Positions 35,659 through 44,856 of a stretch of DNA of 56,489 nucleotides are shown in pieces. Source of the stretch: Clostridium sp. 1001271B_151109_B4 (GTDB taxonomy: Bacteria > Bacillota > Clostridia > Clostridiales > Clostridiaceae); NCBI RefSeq assembly GCF_015670405.1, contig NZ_JADPBQ010000021.1:1-56489 (forward strand), in the 5' to 3' direction. Both the position numbers and the translations under genes were made by a program. Below the pieces are notes generated by a model that was not told the DNA's origin, made no database searches, and worked only from the letters and a program-made list of their open reading frames with translations. How positions within the stretch are numbered: position 1 is the stretch's first letter; each line of letters opens with the position of its first letter.

Positions 35659-36744
35659 ATGTTATTAGATAAATTAGCATTTACGGAAAATAAATACGAA
35701 GAACTATCAGTTAAAATATCAGATCCTTCAATAATGGCTAACCAAAAAGAATGGAGAAAGCTATGTAAGGAGCACGCTGATTTAGAAATAATCGTAACAG
35801 CTTATAGAGAGTATAAGAAAGTTGTTGAAGATTTAGAAGCTAATAAAGAGATGTTAGAAGAAGAATCAGATAGAGAAATGAGAGAAATGTTATCTGAAGA
35901 AATTTCTTTATTAAAAGATCAAGAAGAAGAATTAGAAAAGAAAATTCAAATTCTTTTATTACCTAAAGACCCTAATGATGACAAAAACGTATTTGTTGAA
36001 ATTAGAGGTGGTGCTGGAGGAGATGAAGCAGCATTATTTGCAGCTAATCTTTTCAGAATGTATACTAGATATGCTGAATCTCAAAGATGGTCAGTTGAAA
36101 TGATGAGTTCAAATGAAAATGACCTTGGTGGATTTAAAGAAGTTGTATTTATGATTAAAGGTAACGGAGCTTATTCAAAGTTAAAATATGAAAGTGGTGT
36201 ACATAGAGTTCAAAGAGTACCTGATACAGAAAGTTCAGGAAGAATACACACTTCAACAGCTACAGTAGCTGTATTACCAGAAGTTGATGATGTTGAAATA
36301 GAAATCAATGATAAAGATTTAAGAATTGACGTTTATAGATCTTCAGGTAATGGAGGACAATGTGTTAATACAACTGACTCAGCAGTTAGAATTACTCATA
36401 TTCCAACAGGAACAGTTGTAGCTTGTCAAGATGAAAAGTCACAGCTTAAAAATAAAGAAAAAGCAATGAAGGTTTTAAGAGCAAGATTGTTTGAAGTTGC
36501 TGAAGCAGAAAGACTTGCTGGAATTGCCGAAGACAGAAAAAGTCAAGTAGGAACAGGGGATAGAAGTGAAAGAATAAGAACTTATAACTATCCACAAGGA
36601 AGAGTTACAGATCATAGAATCGGATTAACGTTATATAAATTAGATAGTTTCATGAATGGAGATATTGAAGAAGTTATTAATGCTTTAATTACTGCAGATC
36701 AAGCAGAAAAAATGCAAGCAATGGGTAATACTGATTCAATATAA
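35659..36744 (+). CDS. prfA: Peptide chain release factor 1
   Basis: This factor recognises UAA and UAG and triggers peptide release. The 361-residue protein has the RF1-type recognition segment in [17 protein letters not shown], the catalytic GGQ at residues 232-234 and the [17 protein letters not shown] stretch. Length is normal. It lies directly downstream of the PrmC domain that would methylate Gln234. Own promoter upstream; weak terminator downstream. Confidence 0.97.
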   Translation: MLLDKLAFTENKYEELSVKISDPSIMANQKEWRKLCKEHADLEIIVTAYREYKKVVEDLEANKEMLEEESDREMREMLSEEISLLKDQEEELEKKIQILLLPKDPNDDKNVFVEIRGGAGGDEAALFAANLFRMYTRYAESQRWSVEMMSSNENDLGGFKEVVFMIKGNGAYSKLKYESGVHRVQRVPDTESSGRIHTSTATVAVLPEVDDVEIEINDKDLRIDVYRSSGNGGQCVNTTDSAVRITHIPTGTVVACQDEKSQLKNKEKAMKVLRARLFEVAEAERLAGIAEDRKSQVGTGDRSERIRTYNYPQGRVTDHRIGLTLYKLDSFMNGDIEEVINALITADQAEKMQAMGNTDSI

Positions 36745-36748
36745 TATT

Positions 36749-36784
36749 AAAAGCCTTGCATTGTATAATGTAAGGCTTTTAAAA
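36749..36784 (+). terminator. prfA terminator-like hairpin
   Basis: A 14-bp stem (36749-36762 with 36767-36780) with loop GTAT ends in TTTT and then A residues. It overlaps the region just before the next gene's ribosome binding site, so some readthrough is likely. Confidence 0.6.
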
Positions 36785-36795
36785 TAGGTGATTAC

Positions 36796-37383
36796 ATGAA
36801 AATAGAAAAAGCATTAAAGAAACAAAAGTTTTATAATAAGATATTTTATATAATTATGATATTATTAGCGGTATTTCTTCCATTATGTACTTATTTAGCT
36901 TATATTGATTCAGTAATAATATTAATTTTTCTAGCAGTAATAGAAATTTTAATTTGCATAGCAGTAATAAATAAAATTAATAAATCTACTCTTAAATTTT
37001 ATTTTTATAATAATAAATTGAAAGTTAAAAATGGATTATTTTTGAGTTATAGCTTAATTCAATGTGATAAAGTAGCTATTGTACATACTAATAAAAGTAA
37101 TGAGGATATGGAAATAATTATTATTACACCAGTAAGGTATAAGAATAGAAAATTAAATCCTATTTCAAAAGATTTTATGAGAAAGAATAAAGAGGCGGCA
37201 GATGAATATCTAAGAATAAAAAGGATACATAAAGATTGCTTATATTATTTTCAGGTTATTAATTGTGGTGAATTAAATAAGTATGTATTACTAGATAATA
37301 TTTATAGAAATTGTGTTAATGCAGTATACACGTCTTCTGCTATAGAAAATATTAAAATAGCAAGAGGGCAAAAAGAAATTTAA
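36796..37383 (+). CDS. Two-helix membrane protein of unknown function
   Basis: I do not recognise this gene. The 195 residues begin with a basic stretch, two membrane helices (about 16-35 and 40-58) in a short hairpin, then a soluble cytosolic part with beta-strand pattern (LKFYFYNNKLKVKNGLFLSYSLIQCDKVAIV), which is reminiscent of bacterial PH-like domains, and a basic helical tail. It lies between prfA and tsaC with 19 bases to the latter, so it probably shares the tsaC transcript. Confidence 0.6.
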   Translation: MKIEKALKKQKFYNKIFYIIMILLAVFLPLCTYLAYIDSVIILIFLAVIEILICIAVINKINKSTLKFYFYNNKLKVKNGLFLSYSLIQCDKVAIVHTNKSNEDMEIIIITPVRYKNRKLNPISKDFMRKNKEAADEYLRIKRIHKDCLYYFQVINCGELNKYVLLDNIYRNCVNAVYTSSAIENIKIARGQKEI

Positions 37384-37402
37384 TGAAAGAAGGTAAGTCC
37401 TT

Positions 37403-38452
37403 ATGGAAACAAAGGTTGCCATAATAAAAGATATAAATAACGATATTAAATTTATAGAGGAAGCTGGTACTATTATTAGAAATGGTGGAACTGTAGCTTT
37501 TCCAACTGAAACTGTATATGGACTAGGTGCAAATGCTTTAGATGAAGAAGCTGTAAAGAAGATTTTCATTGCTAAAGGTAGACCTCAAGATAATCCGTTA
37601 ATTGTACATGTTTGTTCAAAGGATATATCTGAATTAGTTAAAGAAGTACCAGAAATAGCACAAAGAATGATTGATAAGTTTTGGCCAGGGCCTTTAACAA
37701 TTATATTAGAAAAAAATGATATTATACCTAACATGACAAGTGCAAATCTTAATACGGTTGGAATAAGAATGCCAAGTTCTGAAATTGCTCTTAAACTTAT
37801 CGAATTATCAAAAAGACCAATTGCTGCTCCTTCAGCTAATATCTCTGGTAGGCCAAGTCCAACAGAAGTCGAAAGATGTGTTGAGGACCTAAGTGGCAAG
37901 GTCAATTATATAATTGGTGGAGAAAGTAGTGATATAGGAGTTGAATCAACTATAATAGACTGCACTGTAAATCCACCATTAGTATTAAGACCAGGTGGAA
38001 TCACATTAGAAATGCTTAAAGAAATAGATTCTAATATTGAAATTGATAGTGCTTTAAAATCAAAACCAACGGAAGAGTTTAAGCCAAAAGCACCAGGAAT
38101 GAAGTATAGGCATTATGCGCCTAAAGCCCATTTAAAAATAATTAAAGGGAAAAATGAAAAAACTATTGAAATAATCAATGAAATATTAGAGAATTATATA
38201 GAAAAAGGTAAAGACGTAGCTATATTAACTACAGATGAAAATTTAAATAAATTTAATAAAGGGAAAATAATATCATTAGGAAGTGAAAATAATTTAAGCG
38301 AAATTGCAAAAAACCTTTTTGAGACATTAAGAAAATGTGATGACTTAGGAGTTCAACATATATTATGTCAGGGCTTTGAAGAAAAAGGTGTTGGTCTTGC
38401 AATAATGAATAGATTAAATAAAGCTGCTGGTTATGATATTTTAGAAGTATAA
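37403..38452 (+). CDS. tsaC: L-threonylcarbamoyladenylate synthase (Sua5/YwlC type)
   Basis: This enzyme makes threonylcarbamoyl-AMP from threonine, bicarbonate and ATP for tRNA t6A formation. The 349-residue protein has the YrdC core (1-200: GGTVAFPTETVYGLGANA, KGRPQDNPLIVH, FWPGPLTIIL, PSANISGRPSPT) and the extra C-terminal Sua5 domain (about 225-349, after the linker KAPGMKYRHYAPKA). This is the long Sua5 form rather than short TsaC. It supplies substrate to TsaD encoded at 8591-9601. Confidence 0.94.
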   Translation: METKVAIIKDINNDIKFIEEAGTIIRNGGTVAFPTETVYGLGANALDEEAVKKIFIAKGRPQDNPLIVHVCSKDISELVKEVPEIAQRMIDKFWPGPLTIILEKNDIIPNMTSANLNTVGIRMPSSEIALKLIELSKRPIAAPSANISGRPSPTEVERCVEDLSGKVNYIIGGESSDIGVESTIIDCTVNPPLVLRPGGITLEMLKEIDSNIEIDSALKSKPTEEFKPKAPGMKYRHYAPKAHLKIIKGKNEKTIEIINEILENYIEKGKDVAILTTDENLNKFNKGKIISLGSENNLSEIAKNLFETLRKCDDLGVQHILCQGFEEKGVGLAIMNRLNKAAGYDILEV

Positions 38453-38454
38453 AT

Positions 38455-38488
38455 AAGGAGGATGGGGGAGCCTATTCTTCTTTTTTTA
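38455..38488 (+). terminator. tsaC terminator
   Basis: Stem AAGGAGGAT with ATTCTTCTT (two G-T pairs), loop GGGGGAGCCT, then seven T residues. Confidence 0.7.
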
Positions 38489-38499
38489 TAAATAATTAA

Positions 38500-38521
38500 T
38501 GTAATAAAGTTAGTTATTACA
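38500..38521. repeat. Palindrome upstream of rpiB
   Basis: TGTAATAA-N6-TTATTACA, 27 bases before the rpiB ATG. It could be an operator or a chance AT palindrome. Confidence 0.4.
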
Positions 38522-38547
38522 TAATAAGTGATAGGAAGGTTGGTTTT

Positions 38548-38997
38548 ATGAAAATTGCATTAGGTTGTGACCATGGTGGATTAAATTTAAAAGCAGAAAT
38601 AGCTAATTATTTAAAGTCTCAAAATATTGAGTTTAAAGACTTTGGAACTTATACAGAAGAATCTTGTGATTATGCTGATATAGCATTACCAGTAGCTGAA
38701 GCAGTAGTAGCTAAAGAATTTGATTTTGGTATATTAATTTGTGGAACTGGAATAGGAATAGGAATCGCAGCAAATAAGGTACCAGGAATAAGAGCTGCAC
38801 TTTGCTCTGATACATTCAGTGCACATGCAACTAGAGAGCATAATGATGCTAACATATTAACTATGGGCGAAAGAGTTGTTGGTAAAGGATTAGCAATAGA
38901 CATAGTAAAAGCATTTTTAGGGGCTGAATTTGAAGGCGATAGACATGCAAGAAGAATAAATAAAATTACTGAAATTGAAAAAAAATACTCTAAATAA
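38548..38997 (+). CDS. rpiB: Ribose 5-phosphate isomerase B
   Basis: This enzyme interconverts ribose 5-phosphate and ribulose 5-phosphate. The 149-residue protein has the family motifs CDHGGLNLK (phosphate site), the catalytic Cys in LICGTGIGIGIAANK, and LCSDTFSAHATREHNDANIL. Length is standard. AGGAAGG precedes the ATG. The upp gene starts 51 bases after its stop, with no terminator seen between them, so the two may be co-transcribed. Confidence 0.95.
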   Translation: MKIALGCDHGGLNLKAEIANYLKSQNIEFKDFGTYTEESCDYADIALPVAEAVVAKEFDFGILICGTGIGIGIAANKVPGIRAALCSDTFSAHATREHNDANILTMGERVVGKGLAIDIVKAFLGAEFEGDRHARRINKITEIEKKYSK

Positions 38998-39048
38998 TAA
39001 TGAGTGACTTAAATAATATTTAAAGGTTTTACTAGGAGGAAGAAGATA

Positions 39049-39678
39049 ATGAGTAAAGTAACAGAAATTAAACATCCATTGATATTACATAAATTAGCAT
39101 ATATTAGAAGTAAGGATACAGGATCAAAATATTTTAGAGAATTAGTAGAAGAAGTTTCTATGCTAATGGCATATGAAGTAACAAGAGATTTAGAAACTGA
39201 AGAAGTAGAGGTAGAAACACCAATATGTAAGACAAAATGCCAAATGTTAGCTGGTAAAAAGATGGCTATAGTTCCAATATTAAGAGCCGGTCTTGGAATG
39301 GTAGATGGAATATTAAATTTAATACCAGCAGCTAAAGTTGGGCATATTGGATTATATAGAGATGAAGAAACACTTCAACCAGTAGAATATTTCTGTAAAT
39401 TACCACAAGATATAGCAGAGAGAGATATAATAGTAGTAGATCCAATGTTAGCAACTGGTGGTTCTGCAGCTGATGCAATCTCTTTATTGAAGAAAAGAGG
39501 AGCTAAAAAAATTAGATTAATGTGTTTAATTTCTTCTCCAGAAGGTGTTAAACTTGTTCAAGAACAACATCCAGATGTTGATATATATTTAGCTTCTATT
39601 GATGAAAAATTAAATGAAAAAGGATATATTGTACCAGGACTTGGTGATGCTGGGGATAGACTTTTCGGAACTAAATAA
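39049..39678 (+). CDS. upp: Uracil phosphoribosyltransferase
   Basis: This pyrimidine salvage enzyme makes UMP from uracil and PRPP. The 209-residue protein has MAYEVTRDL near the N-terminus, [12 protein letters not shown], the PRPP loop [14 protein letters not shown] and the uracil-binding [12 protein letters not shown] at the C-terminus. AGGAGGAAG precedes the ATG. A strong terminator follows the stop. Confidence 0.97.
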   Translation: MSKVTEIKHPLILHKLAYIRSKDTGSKYFRELVEEVSMLMAYEVTRDLETEEVEVETPICKTKCQMLAGKKMAIVPILRAGLGMVDGILNLIPAAKVGHIGLYRDEETLQPVEYFCKLPQDIAERDIIVVDPMLATGGSAADAISLLKKRGAKKIRLMCLISSPEGVKLVQEQHPDVDIYLASIDEKLNEKGYIVPGLGDAGDRLFGTK

Positions 39679-39679
39679 T

Positions 39680-39708
39680 AAAAAGCGAAGACTAAGTCTT
39701 CGCTTTTT
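39680..39708 (+). terminator. upp terminator
   Basis: A 13-bp perfect stem AAAAAGCGAAGAC/GTCTTCGCTTTTT with loop TAA. Confidence 0.9.
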
Positions 39709-39730
39709 AATTAAATTATAAAAAAGTTAG

Positions 39731-39835
39731 TTTAGTTAATAAATTCAGCAGAGCTGAATTAAAAAATATATCATTTACTAAGAAACTCTACTAGGAGTTT
39801 CTACCTTAACTATTAATTCAAAACTATTAACTAAA
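39731..39835. repeat. Intergenic two-hairpin repeat, copy C
   Basis: Begins TTTAGTTAATAAATTCAGC, continues with GAGCTGAATT and a strong second hairpin AGAAACTCTACTAGGAGTTTCT, and ends AAAACTATTAACTA. Related to 18541-18653 and 35480-35583. The short form of the left arm suggests an internal deletion of AGTTAATGA relative to copy B. Confidence 0.72.
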
Positions 39836-39855
39836 AAAGCAGAGGAGTGAAAAGT

Positions 39856-40353
39856 ATGGCAAAAAGAGAAGGATACTTATCGTGGGATGATTATTTTATG
39901 TCTTTAGCGTTATTATCAGGAAAAAGAAGTAAGGATCCTAATACACAAGTTGGAGCTTGCATTGTAAATAGAAATAATGTAATTGAAAGTATAGGGTATA
40001 ATGGATTACCTAAGGGATGTTCTGATGATGAATTCCCATGGGAAAAGGAAGGGGAAGCATTGGATACAAAGTATCCATTTGTTGTTCATGCAGAGTTAAA
40101 TGCAATATTAAATGCAAAAGGTAAGGAATTGTCTGGTTGTAAAATATATGTTGCATTATTTCCATGTAATGAATGTGCAAAAGCAATAATACAATCAGGA
40201 ATAAGTGAGGTTGTTTATTTAAGTGATAAATATGCTGATACTGATTCGGTAAAAGCTTCTAAAAGAATGTTTAAGTGTGCTGGAGTTGCTTTAAATCAAC
40301 TGATCCCAACTCATGAGAAAATAGAATTATCTCTAAACATAAAGGATATTTAA
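39856..40353 (+). CDS. comEB: dCMP deaminase (ComEB family)
   Basis: This is a zinc-dependent deoxycytidylate deaminase supplying dUMP for dTTP synthesis. The protein (165 residues from this start) has the zinc site HAELNAI and PCNEC, the typical KRSKDPNTQVGA N-terminal region and the GYNGLPKG loop. I chose the ATG at 39856 with AGAGGAG upstream; a GTG at 39847 lies within that site. It is separate from upp by a terminator and repeat copy C. Confidence 0.93.
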   Translation: MAKREGYLSWDDYFMSLALLSGKRSKDPNTQVGACIVNRNNVIESIGYNGLPKGCSDDEFPWEKEGEALDTKYPFVVHAELNAILNAKGKELSGCKIYVALFPCNECAKAIIQSGISEVVYLSDKYADTDSVKASKRMFKCAGVALNQLIPTHEKIELSLNIKDI

Positions 40354-40551
40354 AGAGTTTATAAATTAATAACATATTGAATAAAATAATAATTACTCAT
40401 AAATTAAATTATATTTATATAAAAATAAAAATACATACTTTTAAATAGAAAAAATGCAATATAAAGAGTTTAAATAAAATAAAAAAAGTGAAAATATAGA
40501 ACAAAAAACTATTGTGAATAACTGTAAAAAGTAAAATGTTTTAAATATTAG
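40354..40551. other. AT-rich intergenic stretch upstream of thlA
   Basis: No gene or clear terminator for comEB was seen in this stretch. The thlA promoter follows. Confidence 0.5.
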
Positions 40552-40581
40552 TTGATATTGGAAAATACAAAGTGGTATAAT
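40552..40581 (+). promoter_or_regulatory. thlA promoter
   Basis: TTGATA (40552-40557), 18-bp spacer, TATAAT (40576-40581). The start point would fall within the palindrome that begins at the last bases of the -10 box. Confidence 0.7.
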
Positions 40582-40625
40582 AATAGTGTTAATTGTTTAA
40601 CAATTTAAACAATTAACACTATTAT
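40580..40625. promoter_or_regulatory. Perfect palindrome at the thlA start site, probable Rex-type operator
   Basis: Two 21-base arms are exactly complementary around CAAT. The centre reads TTGTTTAA-CAAT-TTAAACAA, close to the redox regulator Rex consensus TTGTTAA-N4-TTAACAA. It overlaps the -10 box and start point, so a bound protein would block thlA transcription. Rex control of thiolase genes is known in Clostridium. Confidence 0.6.
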
Positions 40626-40657
40626 GATTTTAGGGTAATTTAATGGGAGGATTTTTT

Positions 40658-41839
40658 ATGAGAGAAGTAGTAATAGTTAGTGCAGTTAGAACTGCCATTG
40701 GATCATTTGGTGGGTCATTAAAGGATGTTCCAGCAGCAGATTTAGGAGCACTAGTAATTAAAGAGGCTGTAAATAGAGCTGGTGTTAAACCAGAATTAGT
40801 TGAAGAAGTAGTGATGGGAAATGTTATACAAGCTGCTCAAGGTCAAAATGTTGCTAGACAAGCTGCTGTAAAAGCAGGATTACCAGTAGAAGTTCCAGCT
40901 ATGACAATAAATAAAGTTTGTGGATCAGGTTTAAGATGTGTTGCATTAGCAGCTCAAATGATTAAAGCGGGAGATTGTGATGTAGTAGTTGCTGGAGGAA
41001 TGGAAAATATGTCTGCAGCACCATATGCTATTCCAGGAGCAAGATGGGGCCAAAGAATGGGCGATGGAAAAATGGTAGATACAATGATTAAAGATGCTTT
41101 ATGGGATGCATTTAATGATTATCACATGGGTGTAACTGCTGAAAACATAGCTAAAGAATGGGGTTTAACAAGAGAAATGCAAGATGAATTCTCATTAAAT
41201 TCTCAATTAAAGGCTGAAAAAGCAATTAAAGAGGGTAAATTTGTAGATGAAATAGTTCCAGTAGTTATTCCACAAAGAAAAGGCGAACCAAAAGTGTTTG
41301 CTCAAGATGAATTCCCAAGATTTGGATCAGATATTGAAAAGATGGCTAAATTAAGACCATCATTTATTAAAGATGGTACTGTAACTGCTGCTAATGCATC
41401 AGGGATTAATGATGGTGCAGCTGCATTTGTAGTTATGAGTGCTGAAAAAGCAGAAGAATTAGGATTAAAACCAATGGCTAAAATACTTTCTTATGGAAGC
41501 AAAGGGTTAGATCCTGCAATAATGGGATATGGACCATTCCATGCGACAAAGAAGGCATTAGAAGTCGCTGGATTAACTGTAGAGGATATGGATTTAATTG
41601 AAGCAAATGAAGCATTTGCAGCACAAAGCTTAGCTGTAGCGAAAGATTTAAATTTCGATATGGAAAAAGTAAATGTAAATGGAGGTGCAATAGCACTTGG
41701 GCATCCAGTAGGTGCTTCAGGAGCAAGAATATTAGTTACATTACTTCATGAAATGGAAAAAAGAGATGCAAAAAAAGGTTTAGCAACTCTTTGCATCGGT
41801 GGAGGAATGGGAACTGCTTTAGTAGTTGAAAGAGTGTAA
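40658..41839 (+). CDS. thlA: Acetyl-CoA acetyltransferase (thiolase)
   Basis: This enzyme condenses two acetyl-CoA to acetoacetyl-CoA, the entry to butyrate or butanol synthesis. The 393-residue protein has the active Cys in NKVCGSGLR, the His in [17 protein letters not shown] and the second Cys in LCIGGGMG. I chose the ATG at 40658 after GGGAGG; the ATG at 40643 is within that region. It forms a single-gene unit with its own promoter, operator and terminator. Codon use is that of a highly expressed gene. Confidence 0.95.
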   Translation: MREVVIVSAVRTAIGSFGGSLKDVPAADLGALVIKEAVNRAGVKPELVEEVVMGNVIQAAQGQNVARQAAVKAGLPVEVPAMTINKVCGSGLRCVALAAQMIKAGDCDVVVAGGMENMSAAPYAIPGARWGQRMGDGKMVDTMIKDALWDAFNDYHMGVTAENIAKEWGLTREMQDEFSLNSQLKAEKAIKEGKFVDEIVPVVIPQRKGEPKVFAQDEFPRFGSDIEKMAKLRPSFIKDGTVTAANASGINDGAAAFVVMSAEKAEELGLKPMAKILSYGSKGLDPAIMGYGPFHATKKALEVAGLTVEDMDLIEANEAFAAQSLAVAKDLNFDMEKVNVNGGAIALGHPVGASGARILVTLLHEMEKRDAKKGLATLCIGGGMGTALVVERV

Positions 41840-41855
41840 TTTATATAAAAAGAAG

Positions 41856-41887
41856 AAAAAAGGAGCTTTTTAGAGGCTCCTTTTTTA
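41856..41887 (+). terminator. thlA terminator
   Basis: Stem AAAAAAGGAGC/GCTCCTTTTTT with a nine-base loop. Confidence 0.9.
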
Positions 41888-42313
41888 ATTTTAGTTATTA
41901 TAAATAGCTTTAATGATAACTATTAGAATAAAAAATAATAAAATTATAAAAAATAATGAATAAAATGTAAAATAATTATTCATAAAAGGTTAAAAAAATA
42001 TACAAGATATATTATTGATAATTATAAAATGATAAAAAAACTTAAAAAAAATTTAAAAATATTAATAATTTTATCAAAAAGTAACAAAATGAAATTATGA
42101 AACGTTATCAAGAAAAAAGAACTATAAAAAAGGAATATTATGAAAATTTAGACAATTGAAAGGTTTGGAAATAATTTGCAAGAATGATTAAAAAAGTGTA
42201 AAAACGAGATTTTGGTTGAGTATTTATGGATTATTATCTAATAACAGGCAATTTTAACGTGTGATTGTAAAAAATAACTAAAAATGAGGTTTTTATTAAT
42301 CGGAAAGTAGGTA
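41888..42313. other. AT-rich intergenic stretch upstream of the atp operon
   Basis: More than 400 bases of nearly pure A/T with no supported gene. Poly-A runs dominate. The atp promoter and leader follow. Confidence 0.6.
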
Positions 42314-42319
42314 TATAAT
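42314..42319 (+). promoter_or_regulatory. Probable -10 box of the atp operon
   Basis: GGTATATAAT gives a perfect TATAAT at 42314-42319. The -35 position (42291-42296, TTTTAT) is a poor match, so activation or an alternative promoter is possible. Confidence 0.45.
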
Positions 42320-42334
42320 TAGCTAATGTCAGCA

Positions 42335-42459
42335 GGGATAGAACTAATAACAAAGTAATAGTATTCCTATATAAGAGCTTATTTGTATAAGCAAATATAA
42401 ATATATAACTATATAATAGTTAGTTTTTATATAGGAATAAAATGAGATTCTAGTTCCCC
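42335..42459 (+). ncRNA. Branched, structured 5' leader of the atp operon
   Basis: Four helices nest without conflict. P1 pairs GGG (42335-42337) and GAACTA (42341-42346) with TAGTTC-CCC (42451-42459), leaving a three-base bulge. P2 is 13 perfect pairs (42362-42374 with 42427-42439). Inside are hairpins GCTTAT-TTGT-ATAAGC (42377-42392) and TAACTAT-ATA-ATAGTTA (42406-42422). The structure ends 16 bases before the atpI ribosome binding site, with no terminator, which suggests control of translation or RNA stability. It matches no riboswitch I recognise. Confidence 0.5.
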
Positions 42460-42485
42460 AATAAGTTATTTACTAGGAGATTAAA

Positions 42486-42857
42486 ATGGCAAAATATCTA
42501 AGGTTTACAGTAAAATCTGTAGCAAATAATGATTTGATAACTGCAACTATTTCATTTTTATTATTAGTGTTATTAGGGAAATATAAAATTGGATTAATTT
42601 TGTTGCTAGGAGTAATAATTTCTATGTTGAATTTTATTATTTCAGCCAAAATAACAGATATGTTCCTAAATAACCCTAAAAAAAATAAAGCATTTTTATT
42701 TCCATTAAGTTATCTAATACGAATAATAACTATAGTTGCTATAGCAGTATTTTTCTCTAATAGCTTAGTTAATTTATTAGTCTTTCTAATAGGATTTTTT
42801 ATACATTATATAATCCTAGTAATAACTACTATAAAAGTGCAGAAGGGAAGTGAATAG
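42486..42857 (+). CDS. atpI: ATP synthase subunit I
   Basis: This small membrane protein of 123 residues is encoded first in the ATP synthase operon and is thought to help assemble the c-ring. Four membrane helices are visible (about 17-32, 34-52, 68-90, 94-115). Sequence is poorly conserved in this family; the call rests on size, topology and position before atpB. AGGAGATT precedes the ATG. Its stop directly abuts the atpB ATG (42858). Confidence 0.8.
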   Translation: MAKYLRFTVKSVANNDLITATISFLLLVLLGKYKIGLILLLGVIISMLNFIISAKITDMFLNNPKKNKAFLFPLSYLIRIITIVAIAVFFSNSLVNLLVFLIGFFIHYIILVITTIKVQKGSE

Positions 42858-43541
42858 ATGGAACCATCAAAAGCTATATTTTCTTTTTACTTAGGCAAAA
42901 TGGCCATTGATATAAAGCCAGAATCAATAGTGCAGTTAGTAATTGTTTTATTAATTTTAGCTTTAGCGTGGTGGTCTACTAGAAATATGAATATAAGACC
43001 ATCTAAAAAGCAAACTATTGTTGAATGTATTTATAACATGTTAAATAATGCTGTAGTGAGTAATGTTGGAGAAAGCTTTATAGGTATAGTTCCTTTCGTA
43101 GGAACTCTAGGAATATTTGTACTAGTAATGAATTTTACAGGACTAGTAGGAATATCACCACCAACAAAAAACTTTAGTGTTACATTAACTTTAGCTTTAA
43201 TATCATTTGTAATGGTACAAGCATATGCCATTAAAAAGAATGGTATTGGAGGATACTTTAAGGGATATTTAGAACCAGTATCTTTTATATTACCAATAAC
43301 AATATTGGAGAGGGTAATGCTTCCAATATCTTTATCTTTAAGACTTTTTGGTAATATGTTAGCAGCTACTTTTATAATAGAACTTGTTTATGAAAGTTTA
43401 GAAAAGATAGCGTGGTTTGCACAACTAATTATACCAATTCCATTACATTTGTATTTCGATATATTTGATGGTGGTATTCAAGCAATTATTTTTGTAATGT
43501 TAACAATGATAAACATTAAAATAGTATCTGAACATAATTAA
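42858..43541 (+). CDS. atpB: ATP synthase F0 subunit a
   Basis: This is the stator subunit forming the ion half-channels of the F0 motor. The 227-residue protein has five to six membrane helices; the essential Arg is in [17 protein letters not shown], next to the c-ring, and the C-terminal helix carries [18 protein letters not shown]. The sequence is shorter than the E. coli protein, as usual for Firmicutes. Second gene of the operon. Confidence 0.95.
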   Translation: MEPSKAIFSFYLGKMAIDIKPESIVQLVIVLLILALAWWSTRNMNIRPSKKQTIVECIYNMLNNAVVSNVGESFIGIVPFVGTLGIFVLVMNFTGLVGISPPTKNFSVTLTLALISFVMVQAYAIKKNGIGGYFKGYLEPVSFILPITILERVMLPISLSLRLFGNMLAATFIIELVYESLEKIAWFAQLIIPIPLHLYFDIFDGGIQAIIFVMLTMINIKIVSEHN

Positions 43542-43557
43542 AAGGAGGAAATTAAAA

Positions 43558-43791
43558 ATGAGTGAAATAGGAATGAGAGCATTAGGAGCAGGTATTGCAG
43601 TATTAGTAGGATTAGGAGCAGGTATTGGTATTGGAAATGCTACAGGAAAGGCTGTTGAAGGAGTTGCAAGAAATCCAGAAGCTACAGGAAAAATTACAAC
43701 AACATTAGTTATAGGGTCAGCATTCGCAGAAGCAACTGCTATTTATGGATTATTAGTATCAATATTATTAATATTTGTAGGAGTAGCTTAA
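43558..43791 (+). CDS. atpE: ATP synthase F0 subunit c
   Basis: This is the proteolipid forming the rotor ring: 77 residues, two membrane helices joined by the conserved polar loop VARNPEA (R38, N39, P40). The ion-binding carboxylate is Glu58 (FAEATAIY). The Na+ ligands known in Ilyobacter (Gln32 and Ser66) correspond to Ile25 and Ala59 here, so proton coupling is predicted. AAAGGAGGAAA, a very strong ribosome binding site, fits the high copy number needed for this subunit. Confidence 0.96.
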   Translation: MSEIGMRALGAGIAVLVGLGAGIGIGNATGKAVEGVARNPEATGKITTTLVIGSAFAEATAIYGLLVSILLIFVGVA

Positions 43792-43824
43792 TATTTTAAT
43801 AACTCCAGAAGGGGGTAACAAATA

Positions 43825-44304
43825 ATGGAATTTAATCCAGGTATTATATTAGCCACTATAGTAAATTTTTTGATTCTATTTTTTGGATTAAAATATTTCT
43901 TTTTTGAAAAAGTTAAATTAATAGTTGAAGCAAGAGAAAACGAGATAGTGGACAAGTTAGATAATGCAGATATGGAACTTGAAAAAGCAAGAAATCTTGC
44001 TATTAGCAATGAAAGAGAACTTCAAAGGGCTAAGGAAGAAGGAAAGGCTATCACAGAAAGTCATAAGAAAAAGGCTGAAAAAGTATATGATGAAATTGTT
44101 GAGGAAGCAAAATCTGAAGCAAATTTAATTATAGAAAGAGCCAAAGTAGAAATTGAAAGGGAAAAAGAAAAAGCAGAGTATTCTTTAAAGAAAGAAGCAA
44201 TAGACTTAGCTTTAGAACTTTCTAAAAAGGTAATTGAAAAAAATATCGATGAGGAAAAAAATAAAACTTTAATTGATGAGTTTATTTCAGAGGTAGGTAA
44301 ATAA
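43825..44304 (+). CDS. atpF: ATP synthase F0 subunit b
   Basis: This peripheral-stalk protein of 159 residues has one N-terminal membrane helix (about 8-28) followed by a long charged coiled coil (about 30-140) rich in Glu, Lys and Ala that contacts subunit delta. GAAGGGGG precedes the ATG. It is followed by atpH two bases after its stop. Confidence 0.93.
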   Translation: MEFNPGIILATIVNFLILFFGLKYFFFEKVKLIVEARENEIVDKLDNADMELEKARNLAISNERELQRAKEEGKAITESHKKKAEKVYDEIVEEAKSEANLIIERAKVEIEREKEKAEYSLKKEAIDLALELSKKVIEKNIDEEKNKTLIDEFISEVGK

Positions 44305-44306
44305 AT

Positions 44307-44846
44307 ATGTATGAATATTTAGACCGAAGATATGCCCTTGCACTATATGAAGTTGCTGAAAAAAAAGGAAAAGTTGATGAATATCTTGGGGATTTAAGAG
44401 AAATCTGTAATCTGATAGATAACAATACTGATTTTTTAGAAGTAATTAAACATCCTCAAATAGGTACAAAACAAAAGAAAAGGACTTTTATTAATATATT
44501 TAAAGGTAAAATTGATGAAGAACTTTTGTCATTTTTATTAATATTAATAGAAAAAGATAGAATTTTATTCTTAAAAGAAAAATTAAAAGAAATGGAGAAA
44601 ATCCATTTAGAAAAATTAAATGTTTTACAAGGAATTGTTAAGACTACAATACCTTTAGAAGAATATGAATATAATGCTTTAGTAAGAAAATTAGAAAAGA
44701 AGTACAATAAAGATATTATATTAAAGAAAATAATAGATCCTGAGATTCTAGGCGGAATTTATGTAAGAATAGGAAATGACGTTATTGATGGAACTGTAAG
44801 AACAAGATTAGAAGATTTAAAAAAGCTAATGCTTACTACGGAATAG
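44307..44846 (+). CDS. atpH: ATP synthase F1 subunit delta
   Basis: This protein connects the peripheral stalk to the alpha-beta hexamer. The 179 residues show the helical N-domain ([23 protein letters not shown]) and the C-terminal family signature [29 protein letters not shown] in two short blocks. Operon position between atpF and atpA confirms the call. Confidence 0.94.
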   Translation: MYEYLDRRYALALYEVAEKKGKVDEYLGDLREICNLIDNNTDFLEVIKHPQIGTKQKKRTFINIFKGKIDEELLSFLLILIEKDRILFLKEKLKEMEKIHLEKLNVLQGIVKTTIPLEEYEYNALVRKLEKKYNKDIILKKIIDPEILGGIYVRIGNDVIDGTVRTRLEDLKKLMLTTE

Positions 44847-44856
44847 AGGTGATTGC

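Noticed and set aside
41478..41726. A Leu/His-rich minus-strand frame inside thlA
   Set aside because: Shadow of the strongly conserved thiolase frame.
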